64,000 nt of DNA from Endomychus coccineus. Its lineage: Eukaryota; Arthropoda; Insecta; Coleoptera; Endomychidae. Positions 1 to 11,366 of the stretch are shown piece after piece. Where the stretch lies: assembly GCA_958510875.1 (NCBI GenBank), contig OY294068.1, positions 80,905,978-80,969,977 on the forward strand, read 5' to 3'. The notes under the pieces were generated by a model. That model did no database searches, was not told where the DNA came from, and was given only the letters and a program-made list of their open reading frames with translations. Position 1 is the first letter of the stretch. Every line of letters starts with the position of its first letter. The position numbers were made by a program, and so were the translations under genes.

Positions 1-480
1 TTTTCTTCCCTACGGCACTACAAATTGTTTTGACACCTTGTATGTATAGAAAACATTATTACGAGCATTTTGGTAATAAAATCATGAACGATCATGCAGT
101 AATAACCGATATATTTAAATATTTGGAAACCGTAACTCGAATCGTTTTCTTCCCTACGGCACTACAAATTGTTTTGACACCTTGTATGTATAGAAAACAT
201 TATTACGAGCATTTTGGTAATAAAATCATGAACGATCATGTAGTAATAACCGAGATATTTGAATATTTAGAAACCGTAACTGGAATCGTTTTTTTCCCTA
301 CGGCACTATAAATTGTTTTGACACCTTGTATGTATAGAAAACATTATTACGAGTATTTTGGTGAAAAAATCATGAACGATCATGCAGTAATAACCGAGAT
401 ATTCGAATATTTGGAAACTGTGGCTGGAATCGTTTTTTTTCTACGGCACTACAAATTGTTTTGACGTGTATGTATCGAAA
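1..480. repeat. Tandem satellite, 144-bp unit
   Basis: Three full units and part of a fourth are visible. The motif CTACGGCAC recurs at 10, 154, 298 and 441, so the spacing is 144, 144 and 143 bp. The units differ by only a few substitutions. Weaker derivatives (TTTTGA..ACCTGTATGTAT) continue to about 700. Because 144 is divisible by three, one frame stays open for 93 codons and encodes a repeating peptide; I do not regard this as a gene. The array runs off the left edge, so its length is unknown. Confidence 0.93.
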
Positions 481-1295
481 ACATATAATGGAGATATACC
501 GAAAAATTTAAGAAAAATGATAATTTCTATTTTTTCTCCCACTCAAATTATTTTGAGAACCTGTATGTATCGATTGCATGCATACAAGTTTTTATGAAAG
601 ATTCATGATTAAGGGAAAATGTGTGATTTAAAAATGTAAAGAGCATTTTAAATTGTTTTAATACCTTGTACGTATAGATAGGATGATTGAGGGCATATCT
701 GTAAACAAAAATCGCCAATGATTGTGCATATAAACGGGATATCCTGAAAAAATGTAAAAAGTGTGGCTGGGAATTATACTAAAGTATGGCAACACCGCTC
801 ACAAATTTCACTCTATCCCAATATTGACAGTCTCCACGTCAGAAACTGTGGCTAGGAAAGTGTGGATAACTTCACATTAACGAAAAAGTAATACATACTT
901 CAATCCCCTAGAGTGATAATTATGTTAAGTTATAAAACATAATATAATTTTATTATGTTAAATAAATATATTGAAAATGTGTATAAGTGTGTAACACAAT
1001 AAAAGAAGTTGTCAGGTTAAGTTCATTTGCACAGGAAAATATTATCAAACAGGTTTCATTTATTGTTTATTATTCTTACATCTTACAAGGTACTGGAATG
1101 TACAATAAATTTACAAATTTTACTCCAAAAACTCTTTGAGTAATACATATGTTTTAAAAATTCAATTGTGGAAGCCGTTACTTTGTGATAGTTAATCATT
1201 TTAACGAAATAATGAATAAAAAGAAAAAAAAATTATAACACACAACCCCACACAACTATTGTACAACAGTAATATATTTAATATACGTTATAAAC

Positions 1296-1449
1296 TCACA
1301 GAATTATATATCACATCACTATAATACTAGAAGTAATTACAATAAACATATTAAAGTTCCTAAAAGCAAAAGTCACAGAATTATATATCACATCACTATA
1401 ATACTAGAAGTAATTACAATAAACATATTAAAGTTCCTAAAAGCAAAAA
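1296..1449. repeat. Perfect 77-bp tandem duplication
   Basis: The block beginning TCACAGAATTATATATCACA occurs at 1296-1372 and again at 1373-1449 with no difference that I can see. The exact identity implies a recent duplication. It lies just upstream of a LINE 3' fragment and contains no gene. Confidence 0.9.
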
Positions 1450-1795
1450 TAACTTACATCAAAGATTTTTAAATTGTTCAGCTATTAAAATTTACAATTT
1501 ACTACCAGTCGGATTAAGAAATATAAAGAATTTTAAATCATTTTCAGTAAAGACAACAACAATTTATTCATGAAAGTAAAAGTACATTTGAGAACATACT
1601 GAGTGGAAACAATAGTTAATAATTTTTATATAGCCACAATTCATATGTAGTATAATTTGTTATATTTATTAAAACTTGAATAGTATTAAAAAGTAGGTAT
1701 AAATATTTCACTAACCAAATGTTTTGTGATACAGACAAGTAGTTAGATTTATTCTAATATACTTAGGTATTAATAATAATAATAATAATAATACA
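1450..1795 (+). mobile_element. LINE 3' end fragment with (TAA)n tail
   Basis: The plus strand at about 1484-1546 reads IKIYNLLPVGLRNIKNFK. This is the typical C-terminus of a jockey/I-type reverse transcriptase ORF2, where a K-Y-N-LP-R motif precedes the stop. The frame is broken soon after. A (TAA)n run at about 1770-1793 is a plausible LINE tail. Everything 5' of the last 30 codons is missing, as expected for a 5'-truncated non-LTR insertion. The family is inferred from this short match only. Confidence 0.6.
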
Positions 1796-1799
1796 ATAT

Positions 1800-2660
1800 A
1801 TTTCAGAGAATGTTTTACATTTACAGAAATAGACAAAAGGAAAACATAAAACGAAAAACGTCAGCGTATTTTGTACATAGAGAATAAATTACACCCTAAA
1901 ATATTACACATTAAAATATTCATGAATCGAATAGGGTTCTAGATTTATCAGAAAGCCCCTAAGAAGTTTTTTAAATTTGTTAAGACTCACAGGTTTTGAT
2001 ACAATCAGGAAACCAATAAAAAAACGTTATAGCTGCATACGAAGGGTGTTTCTCAGTTAGTGTCAATCTATGTATGGGGTAACTTATGTCTGTGCTACGA
2101 GTCGGATATGAGTGGTTTCCACCAGATACTGACAGTTTGCTTCTATTCTTGTACAAGTAGACTACACACTCACAAATATAAAGTGCATATATTGTCAGGA
2201 TGCCTTTCGCTTTGAACAAACCTCGACATGATTGACCATACTTAAGTTTGAAAATAAGTCTCATTACTCTTTTTTGAATGCAAAAAATATCAGGTATGTT
2301 ACTATGGCTTCCCCAAAATATTATTCCAAATTTTGCTGATGATTCGAAATTTGAGAAATACATGATTTTCATTGAAATTTCATTGATATTTACTTACAAT
2401 CCTGATGGAGTAGCATATTTGGTTCAGTTTCAGTTGATATGTGTATGCCAACGCAGATGTTCATCTATATGAATACCCAAAAATTTGGTCGGGTTCTGTA
2501 TATCAATTTTTTTGTTCAGTATTTCTATTGTTTGTGGGGTTTCAATTCTTTGTTGTGATGTTCTGAATAGTATAATATTAGTTTTGTCTACATTTAAAAT
2601 CAAATTTTTCAAATAAATTAACTCCTTCATTATTTCTGGCAGGCTCTCAAATATTTGCTG
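1800..2660 (-). mobile_element. 5'-truncated LINE, reverse transcriptase C-terminal half, broken
   Basis: Two minus-strand frames belong to one reverse transcriptase. The segment 2630-2430 carries LILNVDKTNIILF and KFLGIHIDEHLRW, the thumb-region motifs of jockey/I-type ORF2. The segment 2372-1980 carries FGIIFWG and IQKRVMRLIF, the usual C-terminal block. About 60 bp between them is disrupted. Near 1980 the frame shifts, and the last codons read SLNKFKKLLRGFL in another frame. No endonuclease or catalytic RT segment is present, so this is a dead 5' truncation. It ends against the THAP gene fragment at about 2660-2713. Confidence 0.78.
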
Positions 2661-2712
2661 AAAATTGAAAGGGAAAACATTGGAATTTTTGAGTAATTTA
2701 ATTTTTATTTAC
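2658..2712 (-). other. Possible 55-bp intron at the THAP/LINE junction
   Basis: The donor AG|GTAAAT at 2712 and the acceptor TTTTCAG at 2658 bound 55 bp. Both flanking frames are in phase 0, so splicing would fuse the THAP coiled coil to the LINE reading frame (QIFESLPEIMKEL). The alternative is that these sites are accidental and the LINE simply begins here. The sequence cannot decide. Confidence 0.35.
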
Positions 2713-3601
2713 CTCTAACTTAGAAGATTTTTGAGAATTTTTCAAGTTTTCGATATCTTCTCTCAGCTTCTCAATTACTTTTTGTCTTTTGTTTACTTTC
2801 ACTTTATAGTTATTACATTGCTTCTCTTTATAAGTTTGGTATTGTAAGAAGTCATTATACGATGACTCATTAGAGAACTCATGCCTACTGTAAGTATACC
2901 TAACTCTCTTGGGTGAACTTCTCTTATTAAGTTGAATACCACTCCTCGTAGTAAGATCACTTACATTTAGTTGGGTATTATTAATCGAAGTAACATCAGC
3001 CATATTACTAATTGAAGCAACAGGTACAATCTCATTTGTATTGAAATCAAGGCTAAAAGAAGATATATAATAATAAATTATAATAACATAGCTTACAAAA
3101 TTGATTCGATTACATAAATCACAATATTCACCTTTCATTACTCGTAATGGACTCAACACCATCAATCATATTATCAATTGAATTATCGGGCAAAGTCTTA
3201 TTTGTATTAAAATTAAGTCTAAAACAAGAAATATAATAATAAATAATAGTAACATTGCTTGCAAATTGATTGTGTATATATATCAGTACCTCTTTACAGC
3301 TTTATTAATAGTTGGCTTAGCATCTGACGATAATACATATCTATAACCAGTATTGGTTATATATTTCTCTTGAAAATGATCACTACAAACTGTAGAAGAC
3401 TTCGATATTTGACTTTCTTGTAAATCGAAAAATTCACACCACTCTTTTTTAAATCTACAAAAAAAAAATAAACATACGTAGGTTATGTATAGATTCTATT
3501 ATTTGTACGTATTTTATTATAAAAAAAACTTACTTAAAAAAACTCCTATGTGGACTTTGCGGGTTTTTATTTTTCTTACAATATTTGCAAATGCCAACCA
3601 T
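2713..3601 (-). CDS. THAP-domain protein, four exons, 3' end lost or interrupted
   Basis: I read four exons: 3601-3534, 3454-3290, 3218-3132 and 3052-2713, with GT-AG introns of 79, 71 and 79 bp. Starting at the ATG at 3601, the protein opens MVGICKYC, then W28, then VCSDHF. That gives C5-x2-C8-x37-C46-x2-H49, the zinc-binding signature of a THAP DNA-binding domain, followed by the AKPTI box. Exons 3 and 4 both encode L-(N/D)-FNTN and are duplicates. The C-terminal part is basic (KRSSPKRVR), then a coiled coil of about 45 residues rich in K, E, L and Q. THAP proteins are sequence-specific DNA binders and include P-element-type transposases. No transposase domain is visible here. After exon 4 the frame either stops after three more codons or splices at 2712 into DNA that encodes LINE reverse transcriptase, so the original 3' end seems lost. 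It could be a host gene or a transposon remnant. Confidence 0.7.
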
Positions 3602-3659
3602 TTTTATTATCACAAAGAGTATAAGAATATAACAGAACTTTGAAATATAATATAACGCG

Positions 3660-5475
3660 CGCCGCGCATACCGTCATAGTTGAGGAGAATTAAGGGGAAA
3701 TCGTGCGAGGGAGAGCGCAGTACATGTGTGCGAGAAGGACAGAATGTCCGCCAGATTACCCGTGAAAGGCTTAGTTGTCTACTCTAGTAGTAGACCTCGT
3801 TGTATGCAATAGCTTAATAGAAACAGCTACTCTCAGGTCTCTGCTACGCGCGTCTAACGTATAAACTCTAACTGACGCGTAGCAAGCTCCTCGAGGCATA
3901 CGTCAAAATGATTTCGTTCGTAGCTAATTACATAGGACGTCTGGAGTTCATGCAATTATGTTTTTAGATAATTCGAACCTTCTAATTTCGATAGGCCACG
4001 TGAAAATCCCGGAGTCTAAAGCGAGGCATGGTGTTATAACATTCATATAAAATAGCGAAATTTCTCACTTTTAGAAACATCAAATTAATTAATTAATTTG
4101 ACACATGTTAGGTGTTTAGGTCTTAGGTTTTTTCGTTACAGAATTTCTTGATTCGGTCGCCGCGCTCAAAGCCCGCGATAAAAGCTATATGTAATAGCTT
4201 AATAAAATAATGTCTATTTTATATTAATTAGATAATGTTTTGTCATAGCAGAATGTATTTCGTATCCGGATAAACTCCCAACATAGTACCTGAATAAAGT
4301 CACATCTGAAATATTGTGATTGTGGATAGAAATGAATAACTATCAGGTTCTGGTCGCCTATTTTCGGTTCTCGGTTATTGGTTCACCGTGAACGTTTCTG
4401 TCAAACAGCTACCCGTCGTTTTCATCACCGAATGCTATGGGTTAATCATCACTTGAATACTTGAATTCTATAACTCATAACCGAATTATTCAGGTTATTG
4501 TAATAACCGGATGATAGGTTATTTTTCACTCGAGTGATCCCAACACTAAGCGATATTGATATTGCTGGAACATTCCAGATTTTTTGGAATTACGAAAAAT
4601 AAAGCCGAATTAACGCTAGGTTGAATAGCCAATTTCCAAAGTTTTTAAGAACTACCAAAAGCCAAAATCGCAAATAAAATAGTACGTAATTGAACCGGTA
4701 AAACTAAATCAGTATTTTATTTGCATACATTTTGTTGAGCTTAGTTAAATGTCTGCGATACATATCAGTAACCAAAGCATTACTACAAAAGAAATGACAT
4801 CATATCGTTGCTGAGATCATTGATTATAATACATATCAATGCTGAGCTGGATGAAATCAAATGATTAATATACATAAGATTGGTACCGTCTGTCTGTGGA
4901 AATCGGTGAAACGCTAAATTGCAGTGCTATTATAATGTGTTGCCTGTATTACAGGGGAAACTGAAAATAGTAATTTCAGGGAGACGAACCGTCTTGAAAT
5001 ATGTTTAAGCTTTACACTTCCAATGGTAGATGAATTTAACCTGATATATTAACAATACAGTTCGTACAGAGATGTTTTGTTATTTTGAGAGACATAAATT
5101 GCTAGCCTACGCAGTAGTTGTTCAGCGGTAAATCCTCGACGTGCCGACGCGGGGAGTCCAGACATTGAAACATATTCGTCTCCGCGAATGGCATTTTGAG
5201 TCTTGGGACCCATATGCACTACAGAGGTAATTTCCAATTCACTATCAGAATAAGTAATTTAAAAATATGATAAATACTAAATAAATAAAGTTATAGAACA
5301 ACAGCAACAAGAGCTTCTAAAATGCATATTATGTTATTATATAGGAATTCTAAACAAGGCGTATTGCTTAAGGTTCTCTATTGATTGAATTTTGAGTATT
5401 AACCACTACTGCTCAGAACATAAAGTTTGATTGACCGAGGGAAAATGATATTATATGTATTGTAAATATTAAACT
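3660..5475. other. Non-coding interval; possible THAP gene 5' flank
   Basis: No convincing gene. The first 250 bp upstream of the THAP ATG are unusually GC-rich for this window (GCGCGCCGCGC at 3657), which could be a promoter or an inserted element. A 62-codon minus frame at 5237-5049 matches nothing I know. ATTAATTAATTAAT-type runs near 4085 are simple sequence. Confidence 0.5.
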
Positions 5476-5993
5476 AGGATGTCGGTTAGTACGCTCCGCA
5501 ATGGGTTAGGACGGAGTGGGTGGGTGAGCCGAAAGGAGGAAAGACCGTTCGTTACACTCGCTCAGTCTTTCTTATAAGCCGATCAAGAGCGCGAGCCGTA
5601 TGAGCTGAAAGGAGGAAAAACCTATTTCGCTACACTCACGCAGTCTTTCGAATACGTCGATCAAAAGCGCGAGTCGTAGTCTGCCTAGTTGTGTGAGCTC
5701 GATTCTCAAGCACTATTTATTTTTAAATCGGCCAGATAGTTAGCACACCGAACAATGCGCGAAACTAAGCGAATAGCGTCGAGTATTTCGACGCATCACT
5801 GTTCAATAACTCGAAAACGACTCAAGTTGTAACATTGAATATTCATGCCAGTAAATTTCGAGCCTTATATCTAATTTGTATCAAAATTTCGAGTGGATTA
5901 CCATTTGGCCACTACACGAGAATATACATTTACCATATAACCCGATTCAAGTAACGACTATGTTCACTACGCCCACTCCGTCTTAATTAAAAA
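5476..5993. repeat. Dispersed repeat, copy 1
   Basis: This block shares about 475 bp with 18253-18759, from GGTCAGTACGCT-like sequence to ATAACCCGATTCAAG. Internally, a unit of about 75 bp starting GAGC(C/T)GAAAGGAGGAAA is repeated twice. GACGGAGTGGG near 5510 and its complement CCCACTCCGTCTT near 5973 suggest short terminal inverted repeats. Copy 2 has a tRNA-like A-box at its left end, so a SINE is also possible. There is no coding capacity. Confidence 0.75.
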
Positions 5994-8660
5994 CATAGAA
6001 GCGCATTCACTCTAAAAATAATAACCAACATACAATCCACATCCAAAGAAACACGAAACGAAGAGATACGATTAAGAATAATAAACAGAAAACACTGAAT
6101 GTCAATCAGTTCTGTGTTCTGTTGTAATTTTTAGATGAAAGATTAAAATGCGCATGAGCACCAAGGAAGAGCAAGCTATTCCTGACCATATTGATTTGTT
6201 ATAAAAAGAAATTCACGTGCGGGATATCCGCATTATCTATTTAGCTATCCATTTTATGAAGTTTGTGACCTGTGGGTCAGTGCTCATACCATACGTAACA
6301 CATTATTGTTTATTTCTTTATCGTTGGCCATTTGCAAATAATGAATTCATTATTATCAAAATATTAATGCAATTTGATATCATACGATAGGGATAGAATG
6401 TTCTTTCTACGTAATATTAATTTATAAGATTGATATTTAGAACTAAACTATACCCGCCAGTTACTGTATCTCAATCAAGTCATCCAATACATTTTTAGTC
6501 ACGGGTTAATTTTGTATTTTAATATTAATATATAATTATCAGCAATAATTAAACCCTCTACTTTCAAATTCACGTCGTCAATAACATGCAAATTGAATAA
6601 TATCGAAAAATAGATTAACACTGTTCTCTATATCACTTTTTTTTCTCAAATTTTGCATAAGACGCATTCTTTGCAGTAATTTGAAGCTATTGTGAAATTA
6701 TTTAGGCAAAGACATTATTATAAAAAGGTAAGGATATGCTTTCTTTTTAAATTGATAAATCGAAATAAATTATTCTTTTATAGTGCTAAAGGCTAAGAAA
6801 TTATTATTAATAGAAAGGTATTTTAAAATAATTTAATTCCAAAGTACAGAAACATTCCTGAAGGTTATTCATTGATTAAAATACATCATTAAATGGTTTA
6901 TTAGATGCTGTATTTTGTTAACTTTAAAATATAATACTGATTTCAAGTATTGTTATGTTATATGGGTGAATAATAAAAGATATAGGTAACTTTGTTTTTT
7001 ATATTATTATATATCAGAGAGTGAAGTATCTGTTTTATTTCTCATTGTTTCTTCTTAGCCATGCGCTCCTAAACTCGGAAGTTTCAGTGGATTTTAAACT
7101 TAGTTGGAAAATAATAATTTCTGATTATCGTGTAAAATCTTCATGGTCCATTCATTATGTTTGTGAGGTGGATTTGTTCTATTTATGCACATCCCCATGG
7201 CCTATCTCTGGGTTAGGCCATGATGTAGAATTTGTCACGTGATCAACTCAGACTTTATATTCATTGTTTTCTGCTCTGAATTACATTAATGAATAATTTG
7301 TGACTTTTTATTTACCGTATGACATTTGAAATCAAAGGTCTTTTTAAATAGTTCGAATTTGGCAACATTAAATCTCCGGGCTCACCAATGCAATAGGAGA
7401 TTGAATTCAATGAATTGATTTGACTGATAATAGAATCAAATTGAGATCACTTTGTATAAAGTCCGACTTTTTCTAGAAACTATACAATGATTTTATTTTA
7501 TGCTAAAAATGAAATCTTTAAATTTCTGTCGATTCTAAACCTGAACTTTCTTCATATTTTCATTAAAAGAATTTTGAAAAGACAAATGCTGTTTTTGAAA
7601 GTGTTAAGAAACAAATTTAGTCGAAAATTTCACACCTCTACTTTTTAACCAATAAGATGCCTTAATTTTGACTAGTTACCATGGCAACTAAAAAAATTTC
7701 CGGAAATTTTTTCGTGGCGCCACGATATTCAAGTGGAAATTTTTTGACAGTTAAAAAGGTAAACATATGATCTACAACCATTAAATATTGTAGATATACC
7801 TGTGAATAATACAAAATTTCTATAAGAATTAAAATTATTATTTATTATTCGCTATAAAGTTTCATTAAGCAGAAAACACAAATTTGTTTAATTATTATGC
7901 ATTAACAATTTATATTTCAAAAAACGTAGGATCTACAAACATAGTAAGATTTAAATGTTGTTTGAATTCTAACCCATCCTCTCTCTTCTTAATGGTGAAT
8001 AGGAAGGTGAAGAATTAATTAGATGACTATGTTTTAAGACATATATGTAATATTTTGGAACAATTTTGTTCAAATCTCTTTTAAGCAAAAGGCCATATTT
8101 ACTTGACATCTGCAGCAGTCTTTCTTGGATTTAAATTCGTTAAATATATTAATTTTGGATGACATATATGCACTTGACTCAACTCTTTGCAGTATTTACA
8201 TAAATTGTACTTTTCAAAGCATTTCATTTTTCTCAAATTGTTTAACGCAAATGCTTACAAGAAATGTTTTACATAAGAATATCTTTGTTTGCTGGTTTAC
8301 TATACAGTAACTCAATGTAATTTACCAATATAAACCTCATCTGTCAAAAGCATGGCCGCCTATATCACGGCCACCTACTGCAACAAACCATGTTAATATT
8401 ATATTTTTTACATTAGAAGTGTTATGGATTACTTTAACAAAAAATACATTTCTACCACCTTTAGTGACCTAAAATTATGATAGGGCGATAGACTGATCTA
8501 ATACCCATCTGAGTTTTAGCATTTGGTGTAACTAAAGTTGGTAATATTTTTTATTTAACGAAAAATGGTGGACTTGACAAGCAGTGAAATTAATTTAAAA
8601 TGTCAGATTGGATTATTAATTTTTTTCCAAATTATGGTGTGAAATTTTCTTACCGAATAC
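5994..8660. other. AT-rich non-coding interval
   Basis: No gene recognised. Frames of 61-73 codons at 7021-7242 and 8125-8310 have no recognisable motif and ordinary AT-rich composition. The only structured elements are palindromes at 7691-7725 and a hairpin that starts at 8669. Confidence 0.5.
7691..7725. other. Two abutting perfect palindromes
   Basis: A 22-nt perfect palindrome centred on TTTCCGGAAA occupies 7691-7712. It abuts a 14-nt perfect palindrome, TCGTGGCGCCACGA, at 7712-7725. The related string AAATTTCCGGAAGT recurs in the hairpin at 8740-8774, so both may be remnants of one inverted-repeat element family. Confidence 0.8.
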
Positions 8661-8668
8661 CACGCAAG

Positions 8669-8774
8669 CTTAAATTATTCCTGGAAATTTTCTTTCGGGC
8701 ACGAATATTTTAAGAAAATTACCCCGAGTCGCGAAGCGACGTGCCCTCAAGAAAATTTCCGGAAGTAATTTAAG
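8669..8774. repeat. Inverted repeat with nested hairpin
   Basis: The arms 8669-8703 and 8740-8774 are inverted copies, with 30 of 35 positions matching. Inside sits a second perfect stem, GTCGC-GAA-GCGAC, at 8728-8740. The whole could fold as a long hairpin. It resembles the termini of a small inverted-repeat transposon, but no target duplication is evident. Confidence 0.75.
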
Positions 8775-8892
8775 CTCTTGTGATATTATAAGTGAATATT
8801 TGTTTTTGAATTTTCCATTGGACATTGTAATTTAAAATATCCACATCTTTGTGCCAGGTTTGAAGTTTTGAACATTAATCTCATTGCGATGT

Positions 8893-9203
8893 TCAAGGTT
8901 TCCTCAAGATATTTATTTGAACTTTTTTCAACAAATTGATGATTCGGAAGAAGAGTAATTGAACAAGTTTTGGAAGTTTTCTAGGAAACAGTACAGATCC
9001 ATCACGATTTATTATCTTTTCTTCTCTAATAATTTCATCACAGTCGTGAAAATGTTTACAACTTATGTATGAATTTTTAGTGGGAACGGAATGTCTATAA
9101 ATTGCTCTAACCCATTTTTGTTTCAAGCTCTCGTAAAGTGGAAACGCAAATGTTGAATAATAAATATTAGCAGAATTACTAGCATAATTGCTATTCCACT
9201 TCC
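8893..9203 (-). pseudogene. THAP-like domain exon
   Basis: After a good acceptor (TTTATTTCAG) at 9204, the minus strand reads FAFPLYESLKQKWVRAI, then SYISCKHF. This matches the central part of a THAP domain: FP before a conserved W, then C-x2-H-F. The N-terminal C-x2-C pair would lie in an upstream exon that I could not find, and the expected Cys near the exon start is absent (KWNSNY). The frame continues through a basic segment to a stop at 8893. There is no transposase domain. It is either a lone exon of a host THAP gene or a transposon remnant. It is not obviously the same family as the gene at 2713-3601. Confidence 0.5.
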
Positions 9204-9259
9204 TGAAATAAAATAAAACAAAATTAAAATAAGAATATTCCCTTGACAAGATATCGTCT

Positions 9260-10815
9260 CAAAAAAACAGGTAGGTAATAACAAGATATGGCCCTTGCCA
9301 GACTAGTTTCTAGATGCACCTACCAAAATAAAATAAACCAGTGTATCCCATAAAATCAATATGGACGACTAACACTACCGAAACAAGTAACCAACTGAAA
9401 ACACACACTTGAAGTAGTTCACTATTTTGAATTGCCACAGTATAAAACTTCACTGAATCTCTTAATCTTTTGCACCACAAATGAATTCAATTAGGTCTTT
9501 ACATTAAAATTTAATACCTAATTGATTTTGAAATCAAACTAATAACGTACCATTTTGTTGATGTGGAAACAACACCATCGCTATTAATTTTCATATATGT
9601 GTTGAGCAGCCTGTTCACCCAAATTCATATATCATTTCACAAAAGCAAGATCAAGAGTCTACTACTACTACTAGTCACAACAATGAACATTAATTTTCAG
9701 GAAGTAGATCATTGTTTTGTATGATTTTAAATTGCTTTGATAGTTTCCAATTTTTACTACATTTTAGATCATATTCTTTGATTCTACAATACAAACGGAA
9801 ACACTAGCAGTAATATTGATATAAAATAACTATATTTGACTTGGAAATGAAAACGTTTTCATGAATATTATGATATTGGTTCTAAATTGCTCATGCAAGT
9901 TTAAATTTGTTTCTGATTTTAGAATGCATTTAACACATTCCAGATAATTGATACTACATATTCTTTATTTTCTTGCAATATTATGATAGCAAATTAATTT
10001 TTCAACTTGATTCGACACAACGATTGAATAATAAAATACTGTCAATATTATTTAATTCATTACAATAACGGGTACCATTTACATACAAAAATTGTATATT
10101 TAATGATGGTATTATTAGATGGTTGTAGATAAAAACACTATCAGTTCAAGATTATAATTATTAATTATCGTCCCATCTCAGGCGAAGTAGCGTATGAGAA
10201 ATTGAGATTTTCAAAAACGCGAAAAGAAAGTTTGACTGGTCAATGTACAATAAGGAGCTAAAATCCATTCGTAAATTAACATCAAGTCATTCTACATAAA
10301 CTGCAAATTTTTTTGGACATTCGCTTTGTCTGGAAACGTTATAGAAAATCCCTATAGCAAAAGCTAAGTATTTGAATGAATAAGTCATTCATCAAAGCAT
10401 TACCCAGGACATAATGCTAGAGTCGAAACTCAATTCCTGCTTGTCTATTATGTTCGATGCGGTTCCTCTTCTAATTTTGTTCATCGCACATGGTTTTCAT
10501 CGTAAATGGTAGGGGGTCTTTCTTGTAAATCCCAATGGCATTACAAAATAAATTGAGGGACACGCATGTTAAATTTGCGTATTACATTTCGCGTATGAGG
10601 ACACTTTAAAAATTGAAGTATCTGTATCTACTGTGGAGCACCAGGACAACACATTCTTATACATCTAGAAATGCATGTAAATTGGAGCGGCTATAAGTTA
10701 TAGTGACGATTCTTTCTTATAACTCTGCAAAGAAGCATTATCAATCGCCTGTAAGCGGTACTGATTTTATGTATATTAATCAATAATGGAATGAACCATT
10801 TAGGTGGAGTTTCGT
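9260..10815. other. AT-rich non-coding interval
   Basis: No open frame of interest and no recognisable element. If the exon at 11366-10939 ends the OPA3-like gene, most of this lies downstream of that gene. Confidence 0.5.
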
Positions 10816-10820
10816 AAAAC

Positions 10821-10826
10821 TTTATT
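10821..10826 (-). terminator. Poly(A) signal AATAAA of the OPA3-like gene
   Basis: AATAAA on the minus strand lies about 112 bp past the stop at 10939. This is a normal spacing for a 3' untranslated region and supports 11366-10939 as a terminal exon. Confidence 0.5.
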
Positions 10827-10938
10827 TTGAAACACCGAAATTTAATGAATAAAACCAGGAATATTGGTACTGTTATAATACATTTTCAACGTTTCAAGCT
10901 TAGAGTAGAATAATTCTAATTTTCTAATGACTAAATAC

Positions 10939-11366
10939 TCAATTTACTCGGTATACATCTTTATACAAATGTTGCAAAGCGTTAGTTACAATACTCGGTC
11001 GTCTTTGTGTATTTGAATTTGTCCAAAACTCCTTTTCAATATCATTTATTGCTTTCAACAATAGACTAGAATGTTCAGACGATTCCGTACTTCTGAGATC
11101 AACATCTGCAACAGACAAATTTGGTAACAAACGTGATTCAAGTCTGGTTCCGGTAATGGCTGTACAAGGTTGGGAAGCGGATTCTTGTACCTCATTTCTG
11201 AAGTCTTCTTTGTTGGTAACTGATGATAAATTCGTTGGTAATATATGCGGAGGAGGTGTTAACGATTCTGACTTCATCCTTATTGTTTCTGCAGGTTGAG
11301 GAGGTGAAGGTGGAGATTTTTCTGAAGAAGACTTCAGTTTTGTAGGTTTAGTTACAACTTTCGTTT
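10939..11366 (-). CDS. Terminal exon, probably of the OPA3-like gene
   Basis: This 428-nt exon follows a good acceptor (TTGTTTCAG) and stays open to a stop at 10939. It encodes 142 residues. First comes a Pro/Ser-rich stretch (EKSPPSPPQPA, then TPPPHILP), then a more structured tail containing LLLKAINDIEKEFW and ALQHLYKDVYRVN. It needs one nucleotide from the preceding exon. The OPA3 exon at 24788-24646 leaves exactly one (G), giving GDI-E-TKV, which continues its coiled coil naturally. RalGAP exon 61658-61405 is also in phase, but it lies 50 kb away with the whole OPA3-like gene in between. I have no independent family match for the tail. The joined protein would be 300 residues; many insect OPA3-like proteins have a C-terminal extension of this scale. 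Confidence 0.55.

Noticed and set aside
30..311. 93-codon plus frame
   Set aside because: It only reads the 144-bp satellite units; the peptide repeats itself and matches nothing.
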